NCBI GenBank assembly: GCA_037127255.1
Contig: JBANSL010000013.1
Span: 60,836,688-60,900,687, forward strand
Reading direction: 5' to 3'
DNA: 64,000 bases
Origin: Persicaria tinctoria
Lineage: Eukaryota > Streptophyta > Magnoliopsida > Caryophyllales > Polygonaceae
Positions 13,041-25,060 of this stretch are shown here, one piece after another; positions within the stretch are counted from its first letter, which is position 1, and each line of letters begins with the position of its first letter. The position numbers were made by a program, and so were the translations under genes. Below the pieces are notes generated by a model, which saw only the letters and a list, made by a program, of their open reading frames with translations, was not told where the DNA came from and did no database searches.

Positions 13041-13348
13041 ATGAAAATAAATCATGTATAATTTATACTATATGAATGTGTTAATGAGAACATTGGTTAT
13101 AAATGATCATAAGCTTTTTGTTATTAGTTGTTTTCAAATAATTTGAAAATTACTTATTATTTTTAGCTTAATTATTTTAATGTTTGTCTACCTAAATCTA
13201 TTAAAGTATAAAAAGCTATGTATATGACCAAATTATATATAAGTTAACAAAATTTCTACATTATTTTGTTAAAAAATTTCATATAGAGTTTATATTATAA
13301 CTTAACAATGTGTTAATCGGATCATTTGTTACTACATGACCACAATAT

Positions 13349-13405
13349 TTTTATTTTTATTTTTATTTTTATTTTTATTTTTATTTTTATTTTTATTTTT
13401 ATTTT
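13349..13405 (+). repeat. (TTTTTA)n microsatellite
   Basis: About nine tandem TTTTTA units in AT-rich spacer. Confidence 0.9.
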
Positions 13406-13658
13406 CAACTGATTTGGAAATGGTTTTAAGCTTAATTATTTATTTTAATGATTATCTACCTAAGTCTATATATGAAAACATTTAAAAAAAATTGCTTAGG
13501 ACCAATTTATCGCTCATCTATTTATAATTCGATGCTTTCTGTTTTATATTTTAGGTTGAATATGAAAAAAGAGTAGTGGTGATAATTAATCATAGGAGTT
13601 ATAAAATGAAAATATAATGTTGATTTATTGAGAGAGTTACTTTACAATAAAAGTTTCT

Positions 13659-13767
13659 TCGGGTGTGTTTATAACTTAGATGGCACAATATTACATTATA
13701 ATATGTATTATAATTATAATGCAATGCATTATAAGTAATAAAATATAGTAATTCAAACACGCCATTT
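13659..13767. mobile_element. Small palindromic MITE-like element
   Basis: The left end GGGTGTGTTTATAAC and the reverse complement of the right end, GGCGTGTTTGAATTAC, are similar. The centre is an AT-rich near-palindrome built on TACATTATAATATG. At about 109 bp it resembles a Harbinger- or hAT-derived MITE, but no clean target duplication was found. Confidence 0.45.
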
Positions 13768-13804
13768 CTATCTAATAATCATCGTAACCTTTTAGCTTTT
13801 GTAA

Positions 13805-14745
13805 GGGCAAGTTTAACGGGATATTTGAACTTTTTAATAATATAATATGGGATGGAGAGCAAGTATCTCATATTTCGGATACTTGAGGAAGTATCCCTCC
13901 TAGTATATCAAACGTGGGCCCATGTGGACAACCCTTTGTAATACAAAGGGTAGTATCCCTCCTAGTATCGGAAAATACAAAGTTTGTATTTTCTAGATTT
14001 CCCCAAAGGAAAACGACGTCGCATGGGCATTCACCCGGGAAGAAGGTTGACGCATTAGGGATAGGGGGACACTTGTCAGGCGTGGGTAGGATGCCGAATG
14101 GATGGGTGTAATGAAGAGGAATCGATGGCCTAGATTAAATCTGTTGTGTATAATTTACAATTTTGTGATTTTTGACAATAAAAATGTTAAAATAAAAAAT
14201 AAAAAATTATATCAAAATACTAGATTCGTTTTTCTCTACACATAAACATCAACTTTGAATATATTTTATTATATTTCGAAAAAAATATTTTTTTTTCAAA
14301 TACAATTACATGTAATAAATTAATAATACCTTAAATAATATGATCATTATATTTCATTAGTAATAATTTATTATCATTTGAAGAATTTATAATGTTGTTT
14401 AAATATATATATATATATATAATATGTGATAGTATATAATAATTTTCATAATATTAATTTATGAATAATATTTTTTAACGGAAATTGAATATTATAAATT
14501 AAATTAGATTGAAGAAAATGAGTCGAGAGGGGTATAATCGTAAATTGGTTTGCTAGTAAAGGATGGAAATACCTATGGGAGAGGGGTATAATTGTAAATT
14601 GAATTGATAGGAAAAGATTGGTTTTGGGATACTAGGGATGTTATTGATAAAGTGCGAAAAATGAAAATGAGATCTTAAGATGATGTGGCGGAAAGAGAAG
14701 AATAAAATATTATAGTATTCCTAGTATCACTAGATAAACATGGCC
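13805..14745. mobile_element. PIF/Harbinger-like non-autonomous element with TAA TSD
   Basis: The ends are GGGCAAGTTTA (left) and the reverse complement of the right end, GGCCATGTTTA, both flanked by TAA (13802-13804 and 14746-14748). A G-rich GG.C..GTTT terminus with a TWA duplication is typical of PIF/Harbinger. The interior holds an inverted pair of the AGTATCCCTCCTAGTAT word (13890-13970 versus 14620-14735). No transposase ORF is visible. Length 941 bp. Confidence 0.6.
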
Positions 14746-14879
14746 TAACATTTGAAAACGTAGTTAATTAATTGATTAAAGTCTGTAACTCCTATTCAAT
14801 AATTGCATTTTTATGCTTTATATATTGAATTTCATTAGGCCATATCCAAATCCACCCATTATACTTATGATTTTAGAAG

Positions 14880-15458
14880 CAGACTCTTTGTAAAAGAATG
14901 AGCCACGTGTCCTCCTTCTCTGAGCAAAAATAAAAAGCAGTTTTCCACTTTCTCTCACCCACGTTCTTTTGGTTACCAATACTAAAAACTGAAATTGTTT
15001 CTCAAATTACTTTCTCAACCCACGTTCTCTTCAATTGCTCAAATCCCCTTTCTGAAATTGAAGTAACCTTGAATTTCACCTCTTGCAATTGGTTTCTTTT
15101 CTCTTCACGTTATATTTTCTTCTTCCTCACAATCGTTATTTCCATCAGTGGCTGGTGGTGGCAGTCGTTGCTAGAGGCGTGGCGGTCGGAGGAGGGTGAG
15201 TGGCAGGAGGCGGCTTCGTCGGCGACGGCGTGAAGAAACTCAAAACCCCCAAAAATCCAAAAGGTCGGCTGAGCGAGGAAGCTTACTACGCTAATCTTGC
15301 TTTAATGGTTCGAATTCGACGACGGGCGAAGAGTCTGTAGGGTCGAAGAAGTGGTGGACGAACGAAGGGTCTATCGGAACCCTAGCAGCCACCAAGCCTT
15401 TTTATCTCCGGTCGGAATCTCGAACAATTGAGCCCCCGTCACTGCGACGACGAAGGCG
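14880..15458 (+). promoter_or_regulatory. Retained promoter and 5' leader of the PCF11-like relic
   Basis: A CT-rich stretch (14915-15135) changes into a G+C-richer leader (15140-15458) directly before the ATG of the pseudogene. No separate ORF is supported. The layout suggests the relic kept its own upstream region and so arose by DNA duplication or in-place decay, not by reverse transcription. Confidence 0.4.
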
Positions 15459-16672
15459 ATGCCGAACGGCGGAGTTACGGGCTCAGCTGTGAAACCAACC
15501 TCCTCTCCGATTCTCGACCGGTTTCGTGACCTGCTCAGGACCAGAGAAGAGGAGGTTAGGGTTTCTTCTTATGATGCGCCACCGCCGACCACCATTGAGA
15601 TTGTTCAGATGTATGAAGAGGTTTTGTCAGAGCTTACTCTCAATTCCAAGCCCCTAATTACCGATCTCACTATTTTAGCCGGCGAGCAGCGGGAGCACGG
15701 CGAAGGTATAGCGACGCCGTTTGTGCTAGGATTGTAGAGGTACGCTTGCCGACTGCTCCAATCGCGCAAACATTGGGGATTTACTTTTCGATGTCTAGGT
15801 TTTTAGCGTTTTTTAGGTTTCTTCCATTGTACTCTTGTTCCTTTTCTTCCTCGAATTTGTACACTTCTATTCTAGGGTTTTCCCTGAAAATTATGTATTC
15901 GAAATCTGTAGTGTATCTCAGGATCGCCAGAGCTTTTGTTGTGTGGTTCCGTTTGCAATTTGGTAAATTTGTGGTGTTTCTCGTGGTAACAAGTTTCCAA
16001 TTGATGGATCCCCAATTTTCTCCAGAGACTGCCTAATTGATTTTGTTTCTATTGCTAATCTTTGCTCTGTTTGCAAATATGATTTTCGACTCTGAACGTT
16101 TGAACATAAAAAGATAATGTCTTTCTTTCTATTATTTCTGGATGAACTACCTTGAAAGGGAGGAGTATGAACTGCTCCAGCTAATACCCCACTCTGCTAC
16201 ATCGAGAAGTCATTCAACCTCATATCTTCCATACTTATGCAATTTATGTGTTACATATACTGAGTCCAGTGTTCTTCATTCCTCTTGTGAATACCTGTGC
16301 AGGTTCCAGTTGAACAAAAGTTGCCTGCCTTGTATTTATTGGACAGTATTATCAAGAACATTGGGGTGAATATGTTAGATACTTCTCTTCACGGTTACCT
16401 GAGGTGATTGGATTCAGTTCCATGTTATCATTAATTGTTATGATGTTCTTCAAATTAGAGATTGATCATTGTTTATTTTCTTATCTCACCCTGTTTATTT
16501 GTTTCCTTTGGTTTGAAAAGGTCTTTTGTGGGGCTTATAGACAAGTTCATCCCACAATGCATCGAGAATGCGGCACCTCAACAGTTCTTCCTTCTTCAGT
16601 TCTTCACACGATCAAGGCTGAGTTGCAATTTTCTCCATCTGTAAATCAACAACCATCACGCAGTGTTATTGT
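15459..16672 (+). pseudogene. Truncated PCF11/PCFS4-like mRNA cleavage and polyadenylation factor
   Basis: Three exons of a CID (RNA polymerase II CTD-interacting) domain gene are recognisable: 15459-15739, 16303-16403 and 16521 to about 16672. The protein reads ILDRFRDLL, then [20 protein letters not shown] and REHGEGI, continuing VPVEQKLPALYLLDSI, then FCGAYRQVHP and IKAELQF. Intact family members link Pol II CTD to 3'-end processing. A one-base loss near 15707 (after GEGIA) and another near 16365 (after KNIG) shift the frame, and the PAMRHLFGTW-type segment is missing in exon 3. Everything after the CID region is absent. Introns are retained, so it is not a processed copy. Confidence 0.8.
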
Positions 16673-17037
16673 ATTATAACGAGGGTTATAATTGATAACA
16701 TGACAACAATTCAAATAAAATGAAATATATTCATAGTACGAGGGGGAACTAAAACGGTAAATTTCAATAAAAATACTCACCCGTACAAGGTACGAGAAAA
16801 GTACTAGTTTCTTTAAAATGGAAAACAAAATAAATATTTTTCAAATTATTTTTTATGGAGAATATATTATGATATTACATTGCCCACATCTCCCACTATA
16901 TAGCAACTCGTCTGTTTTTTTTCCTCCGAATTAAGATAAATTTGACACAGTAGCATTCCTTACAGTTGAGTTCCCCAGCAAGCTGAATGTTGCAATTATC
17001 TCTAAATTGGCTGATGAAGCTCTTAGGTAGGGTTGTT

Positions 17038-17313
17038 ATTCGAGTCGAGTATTGTTTGTTCATATTTAGTTCATTTAGGATATAAACGAGCTCGAGCCGA
17101 GCTTTTTTCGAGCTGTAAGACGTTCTAATGACTCATTATACAGTAACTTAAAAGAAATTTTAGAAATTTCATAAAATTCGAGTTATTTGAGCTTAATTCG
17201 AAATAGCCGAGCCTTGTACCGAGCTTAAAGATATGCTCATACTCTGCTCATTCAGAAAATGAACGAGCTCAAACCGAGTTTTTATCAAATAAGTACGAGT
17301 CGAATTCGAACTA
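17038..17313. mobile_element. hAT-like MITE with CGAGC-rich ends (decayed)
   Basis: The sequence begins TAGGGTTGTTATTCGAG and ends, in reverse complement, TAGTTCGAATTCGACTCG. The subterminal regions are full of GAGCTCGAGCC-type words. It is a relative of the element at 28369-28747. The 8-bp flanks do not match well, so the boundaries are approximate. Confidence 0.5.
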
Positions 17314-18047
17314 CTCTGATTCACATAACACTCATAGTCATGGGGGTTCTCTACTTCTCCGTTCTTAATGTCTCTTCACTTTTAAGTGCTCTAAAAATCG
17401 GGAGCTGTGTTTGGCATCCCGCACATCCTGTATGGGCTTTCATATTGGGCCGAAGAATAGGATGTGGTAAAGGATAAACAGCCCAATAGGAAAATGAAAT
17501 CATACATGGAGGCTATAGAGCGGAGGATGATGATTCACCTCCCTTAGTTACAACTTACAACCCAAGGTCTCTGGCTTATCCAAACTCAGTATCTACCAAA
17601 GTTCCAATTCGCAACACCATCTTTAGTGGATTTTCATAGGGCAACAGAACAGGTGTTAGCTTCCCAAGCTCTCAAATTCATCACTTGGCTGTGTAACTTT
17701 ATTCTTTCTAAAATTCAACTCTGAGGATTGGTTAATAAGGTGTGTAATTTTATCTGTCACCAAATTACATTTGTGAAATACAGTACATGGTTAATAGAAA
17801 TGGTTTGAAATGATGATAGGTGGAGAATGGAATCCAGTATGATCATCTTGATGTTGTCACTCGGTGGGATTTTTATTTTTAGTAATAGGTTACCTTTGTG
17901 TGTACGTTCCCCATAAACCCCATCCTCTCTCTTACCTCATATCTCAGTTCCTCATTCAATTCATATCCTTACTAACAAATTATGAAGATGAGGCTTTATC
18001 TCTATCGTACATTCTTGTTTCAGTGGTAAGCCAACACACATGACAGT
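17314..18047. other. Spacer and leader of the RING-H2 gene
   Basis: No coding signal or clear repeat in 17314-17900. CT-rich sequence at 17910-18047 probably belongs to the promoter and 5' leader of the gene starting at 18048. Confidence 0.4.
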
Positions 18048-20121
18048 ATGACACATATGGGCATCCTCAACCTCCCCTGCTTCGTCCTCTACTTGTTGTT
18101 CCTCCCCACCATCTCTGCAACCAACTGCTCCACCACCACCTGTGGCAGCCACATAATCAGATTCCCTTTTCGCCTGAACCAAACCCCATTCCCCTGTGGC
18201 TTTCCAGCCTTCAATCTAACCTGCAAATCACCTCAAAACCAGACAGTCATCACCCTCCCTGGCTCCGGCGACTTCCTAGTCCGCCAAATCAGCTATCTCA
18301 CCCAAAGCTTGACAGTTTATGATCCAGCAAATTGCCTTCCAAACAGGCTTGTCGGACTCAACCTCTGCGGCTCTCCCTTCTTGGCTTCTTTATCTGCTAA
18401 CTACACCTTGTTCAGCTGCCCAAGGCAGTTCGGAAGCCGGGGCTTCCCCGCCATAAGCTGCCTTAGCAACACTACAAGACGGGTTGTCGCGATTCTCAAT
18501 GGGACCTGTGATTCTGTCTGTGCAGCAATGGTTTCCAGGAGGTGCCTGCAGATGGGTACTTTGATGCTCCCTGCCCCTGGTGGTAACTCAACAGCACTCT
18601 TGATGGGTCAAGCTGATCTTCAGCTGAAATGGGATTGGCCACACTGTAAGGATTGCGAAGGCAATGGCGGGTTGTGTGGGTTCGATGATCAGAAACAGGC
18701 TATGATTTGCGTTCATCCAGGTACTACCCGGTAACTAGCTAGTAGTTGCAAATAAGCATAACTTCCTCTTGGTTCTTGGATAATTTAAGGCCTCGTTTGG
18801 TTTAAATTTTGGAAAAATAAAAGGGAAAGAAAATGAATGTAGTTCATTTATAATTTAAGATACATTATTAACAATTTTAATCATAACCTCTTCTCCTAAT
18901 TTATAATATAAAAATAGCATTCTTCTCTTATCTACAAAATTTGTTTTCATTCCGTTTATCTGATATGGTTATACCAAACGAGACCTAAGTAGCTTTAGAC
19001 AATGATTGGTGTTTTAAAACTTGCTTTTTTGTTTGTCTTGCTTAAAATTTCAGTTAAGGTAATAGAAACAAATTATGAGTATCACAAGAGTTGGTTTGGT
19101 TCTACTTTCTTCAAGGGAATTGGAAAAGAATCAAATGATGACAAAGGTCTGTTGTGGTTTAGTTCTCAATTAGTAATGAAATACATGTGGACTTATGATT
19201 TCTGTGAATAAATTAATTACAAATTGTTCTTACTGATATCATAAGTTGCATAAAGAATTGGGTATGGAATTCATATATATGTATGGATTGGGACAACGAG
19301 GGGTCGTTGTCGGAGATTTTAAGTGTCAGCTCAAGCGAAAGACGAAATCAAAGAGGATCCTAGAAAATGAAGACTTGTCAGCAACAAAGACAAAAAAACA
19401 ACAACTATATTTACGAGCTTCATCAACCTTAGGGTAGCAACTAACCTGCCTCATTATGACACTTTTCCTGTACTTGCCCTCGCTGCAAGGGAATGTATGG
19501 TTCGTACTGTGTCTTCTGCATTGCCTTTGTCTTGCTTCCGAGCTGATCTGTGGACAGTTGATGTGCCAAGAAAGTCCTCGGATAGGCATCATTTATAGTT
19601 TGTGACAGGAAATCGGATAAGGCAAGGTAGTGATTTGTGAATTGTGATAGTGACTTAAAACAAGTGTTGTTTTATTGAACCTGAATTCAGGTGGCTCAAA
19701 AGAAGGATCTGCAGGTTTGGAGGTGTTCAAGATCATTGCCATGTCAATCGCGATACCAGCGATGATCTGTGGCATTGGCGTTGGCGTGTTTCTATGCATA
19801 CTGGACAGCAGCATTTCACAAAGTAGGACACAGCAATCGGCTGTGAACCCACTGCAGCCTGCACCTGCCATAGAGGGGCTTGATCAAGCTACGATAGACA
19901 CGTACGCCAGAGTGGTTCTTGGGGATAGTAAGCGCGTTCCTGGTCCTAACGACGACACATGCCCTATCTGCTTGTCCGAATTCAGTCCAAAGGAGACCTT
20001 GAGATGCATACCTGAGTGTCAGCATTGCTTCCATACTGATTGCATTGACGAGTGGCTGAGAATAAAGGGCAGTTGTCCTCTCTGTCGCAAATTGCCATTC
20101 CCTACACATCAAAGTACATGA
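18048..20121 (+). CDS. RING-H2 finger protein, ATL20/21/22 type (E3 ubiquitin ligase)
   Basis: Two exons, 18048-18720 and 19691-20121 (phase-1 GT-AG intron), give 367 aa. Residues 1 to about 24 are a signal peptide. A cysteine-rich extracellular GUB_WAK-type galacturonan-binding region follows (NCSTTTCGSHIIRFPFRL). A membrane helix lies near 238-261. A RING-H2 finger spans 315-356 with Cys315, Cys318, Cys334, His336, His339, Cys342, Cys353 and Cys356, the C-x-H-x2-H-x2-C-x10-C-x2-C spacing of ATL ligases. The GLDQATIDTYARVVLG stretch before it also matches this subgroup. The protein probably sits in the plasma membrane and ubiquitinates targets on the cytosolic side; substrates are unknown. 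A Tourist-like MITE lies in its intron. Confidence 0.93.
18789..18985. mobile_element. Tourist-like (PIF/Harbinger) MITE with exact TAA TSD
   Basis: Termini are GGCCTCGTTTGGTTTA (left) and, reverse complemented, GGTCTCGTTTGGTATA (right). TAA flanks both sides (18786-18788 and 18986-18988). Length 197 bp, no ORF. It lies in the single intron of the RING-H2 gene, which otherwise keeps intact splice sites. Confidence 0.88.
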
Positions 20122-20242
20122 ACACACATCTCAGCATTTATTTCAACAATCAGTTTTCCATGTGCACCATTCTTTTTTTACAACATCGTCTTGGTGGTTT
20201 TGCATTGTCGGCTTCATAGATTGGCATCCAATCTTCAAGTTA

Positions 20243-20416
20243 GGCTGTGTTTTCTTCCCCTCTTTTTTAAGAGGTGGAGGAGATGGAGGTAGGGAAAAGG
20301 AGATGGAGATGGGGCAAATTCCCCTACCTTGGTGAGGGAAGGTAGGGGATAGGGAGGAGATCCACCTCCTTAATGAAGTGGAGGTGGTGTTGGGGAGGGA
20401 GTAAGAAAACACGGCC
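20243..20416. mobile_element. Tourist-like (PIF/Harbinger) MITE with exact TTA TSD
   Basis: Termini are GGCTGTGTTTTCTT (left) and, reverse complemented, GGCCGTGTTTTCTTAC (right), with TTA on both sides (20240-20242 and 20417-20419). The 174-bp interior is unusually purine-rich (GGAG/GATGG runs). It lies 120 bp behind the RING-H2 stop codon, probably in or near its 3' UTR. Confidence 0.85.
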
Positions 20417-20469
20417 TTAATGTTGCAAGCGTTGAGAAATCAAATGTTAATCCCAGTTTTTTCTTTTTT

Positions 20470-22210
20470 GTTTAAATTATTTTTTTACAATAGCCAAACC
20501 GAAGAATTTCCTTCATGTTGCCTAAGGCTATCCACACAGAACTTGATAAAATAAACCGAAACTTCCTATGGAATAATGGTCCAAAGCATAAACCGCTCAT
20601 AAGTTGGTTTGATATCTGTAAGGCTAAAGAGGATGGAGGACTTGGTCTCCGCAAATCAGAGGACATAAACAAGGCACTACAGCTAAAATTACTATGGAAA
20701 ATCCTTGCAGAACCAAACAAAAGAAAAATACCTAAAGCAACAAGATATCATGCACTACGTTAGGAGAGGGGACTCGTCCTGACAATGGACACAACTTACT
20801 AAATTAATACCATTACTTAAAGATGGTATACGCTGGTCGATTGGTAATGGGAATGACATAAAATTTTGGACTGACCACTGGTTTGGGAATGACCCTCTTA
20901 TCGACAAGGCCTCTTCAATCCGGTCGATAAACATAAACATCAAAGTATCAGAACTCCTAGACAAAACCTGGGATCAGGAAAAACTATATGACACATTGAC
21001 ACTACACATGATATACTATCTAATGAAGTAAAAGACTCCATAGGACTGACCCATATACCTAAAAATATTCACCTTGACAGATTATATTGGAAATGGAGTA
21101 AAAATGGTTGGTTCTCCATCAAGTCAGCCATTGATATGATAAACTATAAGAAACACCACGAGCGTTCCGATGTCAGATGGATTTGGTATCTTGACGCATC
21201 GCCAAAAGTAAAAGCTTTTCTTTGGAAAGTCACAAGAAATGGGGTACCCACCGCAGTTAAGCTTGCTTCTCGTCGTATGGGTATACCAACAAACTGCCCT
21301 CACTGTGACAGTGCTTACAAAGATTTACAACACCTACTCTGGAGATGCCCAGTTACTCGTGAAATCATACTATCAATAGACCCAACATTTTTCTTCAAGT
21401 TAAACAACTACTTCATGGACGGAAAAGACCTAAACCAAATCATCGGCAAGGCAAAAGAAACACTCGGCCTCCATCGCTTTGCCAAACTAGCCTTCATTTG
21501 GTGGGGCATCTGGTACTTCAGAAACAAAGTACTATTCGAGAACATAAAACCGGATTACAGAAGTATTGTCGCATTCACCAAGGAACAAAGTGATCATGTG
21601 GAATTCCACTAAAACCAGTGAGGATCACGATGGGCTTGAAACGTCAAAACCTACGAGTAAAGCAACGACAATACATAAAAGAAAACAAGCAAGATGGAAA
21701 CCACCAAAGTCGGGAGCTTATAAGCTTAATTTTGATGGCGCTCTCTCAACTAGTAACTCTGGATCCTATGACTTCATCATCCGCGATTATAGGGGATATC
21801 CGGTTTTCTATGGTTCGGGGCCTTGCCTTGCTTCTTCGGTTGCTTGTTTCGAATGCCTTGGACTATGGAAAGGGATTTCAGCAGCTCGAGAACTGAACCT
21901 AACAAACATTGAAATTGAAGGTGACAACCTCACCATAATAAATAGTCTAAAAGGTATTGGGAAACCTACTGAAGACTCTGAAATGATTGTCTCGGTCAGT
22001 CTAGTCTCGCCGGGTTTCTTTGTTTCCGTCGAGATTCGTCATGTCTATCGGGAGGCGAATCAGGTTGCGGACCGCTTATCGCATCTGACCTATGCTTTCC
22101 ATAGCACAATCGCTCCTGACGATTCTATGCTTCGTAGTCTCATCCGCAAGGATGCTCTTGGCTTGTAGGGTTATGCCTCACAGTCAAATTCTTTCCGTTT
22201 CAAAAAAAAA
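20470..22210 (+). mobile_element. 5'-truncated LINE: end of RT, zinc-knuckle region and RNase H
   Basis: The plus strand carries the RT C-terminal part (ISWFDICKAKEDGGLGLR, 20600-20650). The zf-RVT linker follows (SPKVKAFLWKVTRNGVPT, then CPHCDSAYKDLQHLLWRCP). RNase H is last (LNFDGALSTSN, IEGDNLTIINSLKGIG, HVYREANQVADRLSHL) and stops at 22166-22168. About 30 bp later is an A-run (22202-22212). Frameshifts near 20765-21130 and between the linker and the RNase H make it inactive. Endonuclease and most of RT are missing, as in incomplete target-primed reverse transcription. Confidence 0.85.
21566..22168 (+). pseudogene. RNase H domain of the LINE (longest intact frame)
   Basis: A 200-codon open frame contains a complete plant-type RNase H (RVT_3) fold. 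The first catalytic Asp lies in NFDGALS, the second in EGDNLTI, and the late conserved block is REANQVADRLSH. A conserved Glu lies near ACFECLGLW. In the living element this domain degrades RNA from the RNA-DNA hybrid during retrotransposition. It is out of frame with the upstream linker region, so it is no longer part of a complete ORF2 protein. Confidence 0.75.
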
Positions 22211-22224
22211 AACAAGGATTGTCC

Positions 22225-25060
22225 TTAATTATCCATAAAAATGATGTTACAAAGCTCCATATTCAAAGGAAGATTTAACAAGTTACTAGTTATCTTAGAT
22301 TTTGCAATGTAGTCCACACTTCGATTGGCTTCTCAACATTGTTTGAACTGGATATCGCTGAAAGTCCTTCTCACATTGCAAATCTTCTCAATAGATATGA
22401 GGATTTCCCATGGTATGTTGTTCCCTTAGTTGATAACTAGATAGCATTGTTTACACCAAGACTGTCTCCTTCCAGTATCACAATCCTTAACCCTTTTCGG
22501 ATAGCTACCTTCATCACTGCACAGAACGCTGCCACTTCTATTTATAACACAGATCCAGTCTGAACAATAGACTGCAAATTATCAATAACCTGACCTTGAC
22601 CATCGCGGATGATACTGCCAATACTACAGTCAACCGAAGTTTTAACTGAGCCATCTCCATTTATTTTGTAATGGTCAATAGGTGGGCATTTTCAGCTGGG
22701 GATATTGCGCTTTCTTTGTTTTCGATCAGTTTCATTTGGATGTGTTTGGTCCCAATTTATTACATTTCGATGTGCAATTTGCATTATTGATATATTTCTC
22801 TTTTTTTTTTAATTGAAAATAATGTTGTTTCTAACCTCCCAAATTTCCTACCAAATAAAGCATAAGTCCGTGAATAGCTTGTTGTCTTTTTTCATGGTAC
22901 TGAGGTTCTCCATAAAGCTTTCGATTGGTGTTGTGAATATGAACTTTTCCCCTGTTATTTGTTCGTATTGGCTTACTAAGGAACGTGTTATTGGACAGTG
23001 GAAGAAACGGTGTTGTGCATCCTCATCCCCTTGGTTGCAAAGGCAACTTTCAGACGGTACTCTGTTGAAATATTTGTTTAGTTGTAATTTCATTGGTAGA
23101 CCACCAATTGTTGATTTCCAAATAAAAGTTTTTATTCTAGGGGGAATGTTTAGGTTTCAAATCCATTTGAGGCAACCACCGTTGTCATGTAGGTGAGTAG
23201 TTTATACGTGGACTTTGTTGTGAAGGAGTCATGTGTGTTTGGTTTCCAAATAAGCTTATCATTTGATTCGCAATCAGGAATTTTAATGGATTGAATTTTC
23301 TGAGCTATGTTTGTGGGGAACAGTTGGTGTAGGAGATTCGTATTCCAATATTAATTATTGTTGTCTATAAGGTCAACTACTTTTAAGTTGGGATTTTGAT
23401 CTTCTATAAAACATTCCAGTGGAAAGTCGTCAACCCATGGATCGGTCCACACATTTATGTAGTTTTCATTTCCCAGGATGCATAGAAGTCCTTTGTTAAA
23501 TCGAACGCACAGATTTAGTAATCTTTCGAATTGTCATGATGTGTGATGATTTGATCTATCTCTAATAGATTCATTTGTCAAATAATTTAATATTGTTATT
23601 TTAATCCAAAGGTTATTCTGCTTTGTGCAGATCTTCCATAATAGTTTCATTTGTAGGCTAATGTTTATATCTTTTGCTTTTCTAAACCTTAATCCACCAA
23701 ATTCTTTTGGGGTAGAAAGTTTCTCCCAACTTATAAGAGATTAAGAGGTGTATATCTATCAGATTGTAGTTTGTTCTAGAAAAAAATTTGTTTGGTTGAT
23801 CTATCTTTTGGATGATACCTTTCAGTAGTAGGAAAGCCTGCATTAGATAATTTGTCTTCGAGCTCATATTTGTGTTTATGAGGACAAATCTTCTCGCTTG
23901 AGAGAGGGAGGAATCTTTCCATTTTGCAAGTTATTTCTTTAAGTTATTGATGGCTTTGTCAAAAACATCGTTAGTAACTCTACCGCTGATAATTAGCATT
24001 CCTAGGTATTTTTCCATCATTCTCGAAATTGATATGTTCATCTGCTGAGCCATACAAAGTGCAACATGTGAGCTAATGTTCTCAAACACTTGGAAGGAGC
24101 TTTTTCCATAATTGATTGCCAATCCTGAGAGATTTGAGAAGTTATTTACCATATTTTGAATAGCGTGGAGGCTTTTGTTTGAAGCTCTTGCAAAAATAAA
24201 CTTATCATCTGCAAAGGTAAAGAATGTAATCGAGATGCCATAGGGGGGTAATTTAATGCCTATTAAAGGGTCATCTTGTTTTGCTTCAATGAATCAACGT
24301 GGAGTTCCCTAGCAAGGAATTCCATCACAATAACAAATATGTAAGGTGCTAATGGATCACCCTATTATGCTTCTTGTTGATTTGAACTGCTTCCCTAATA
24401 TATTCTTAACTAGGATCGAGAAGGTAGTGGTAGAGATACATTTCATTATCCAGTTGACCCAAATTGGGTGGAAACCCATCTTAAGTAATTTATTTTCAAT
24501 GAAATTTCACCTAATTTTATCATAAGCCTTTTCCATATTTAATTTTAAAGTCTTCTGTCTCTTTTTTCCTTTTTGTTTGTGGAATCTGTGAAAGACTTCA
24601 TGAGCAATAAGAATATCTTGGATGACTCTTCCTTCAACAAAGGCACCTTGAAAATGACTAATGGTTTAGGGGATAACGTTTTTCAATCTATTAGCAAGTA
24701 TCTTAGTAATGGTTTTGTATATAGTGTTACCCAGACTAATGAGTTTGTAGTGGTTAATGGTTGAAGGATTGTAAGTTTTGGGTATTAGTTCAATAAAGGT
24801 TTGATTTATTTTTGTTAGCATATTTCCCGAGTGGAAAAAAGCCTTAATAGTATTACACATCGACTTACTCACAATGTGACAGTAATGTTTGTAAAATTTT
24901 GGGGGTATCCATCCGATCCCGAAGATTTTTCATCCGCTATTCCAAATATAGTGTTTTTTATTTCCTTATTGGTGGGTGTTCTAATTAGTTGTTCATTTTA
25001 TTGGGAGGTGATTCCAGGTTCCAAATGTTCATCCCAGTTAAATCTAGACAAGAAATAGAT
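22225..25060 (-). mobile_element. Decayed LINE on the minus strand (RT to RNase H)
   Basis: On the minus strand the FNWDEHLEP linker lies near 25055. RT follows at 24872-24666 (FIELIPKTYNPSTINHYKLI, SLGNTIYKTITKILANRL), then 24152-23931 (LSGLAINYGKSSFQVF, EKYLGMLI). The zf-RVT Cys/His region is at 23093-22848 (ESCLCNQGDEDAQHRFFHC). RNase H pieces run to about 22480 (DGSVKTSVDCSIGSIIRDG). Many stops and frameshifts are present. Its 3' side faces the plus-strand LINE that ends at about 22210, so the two lie tail to tail. Confidence 0.8.
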
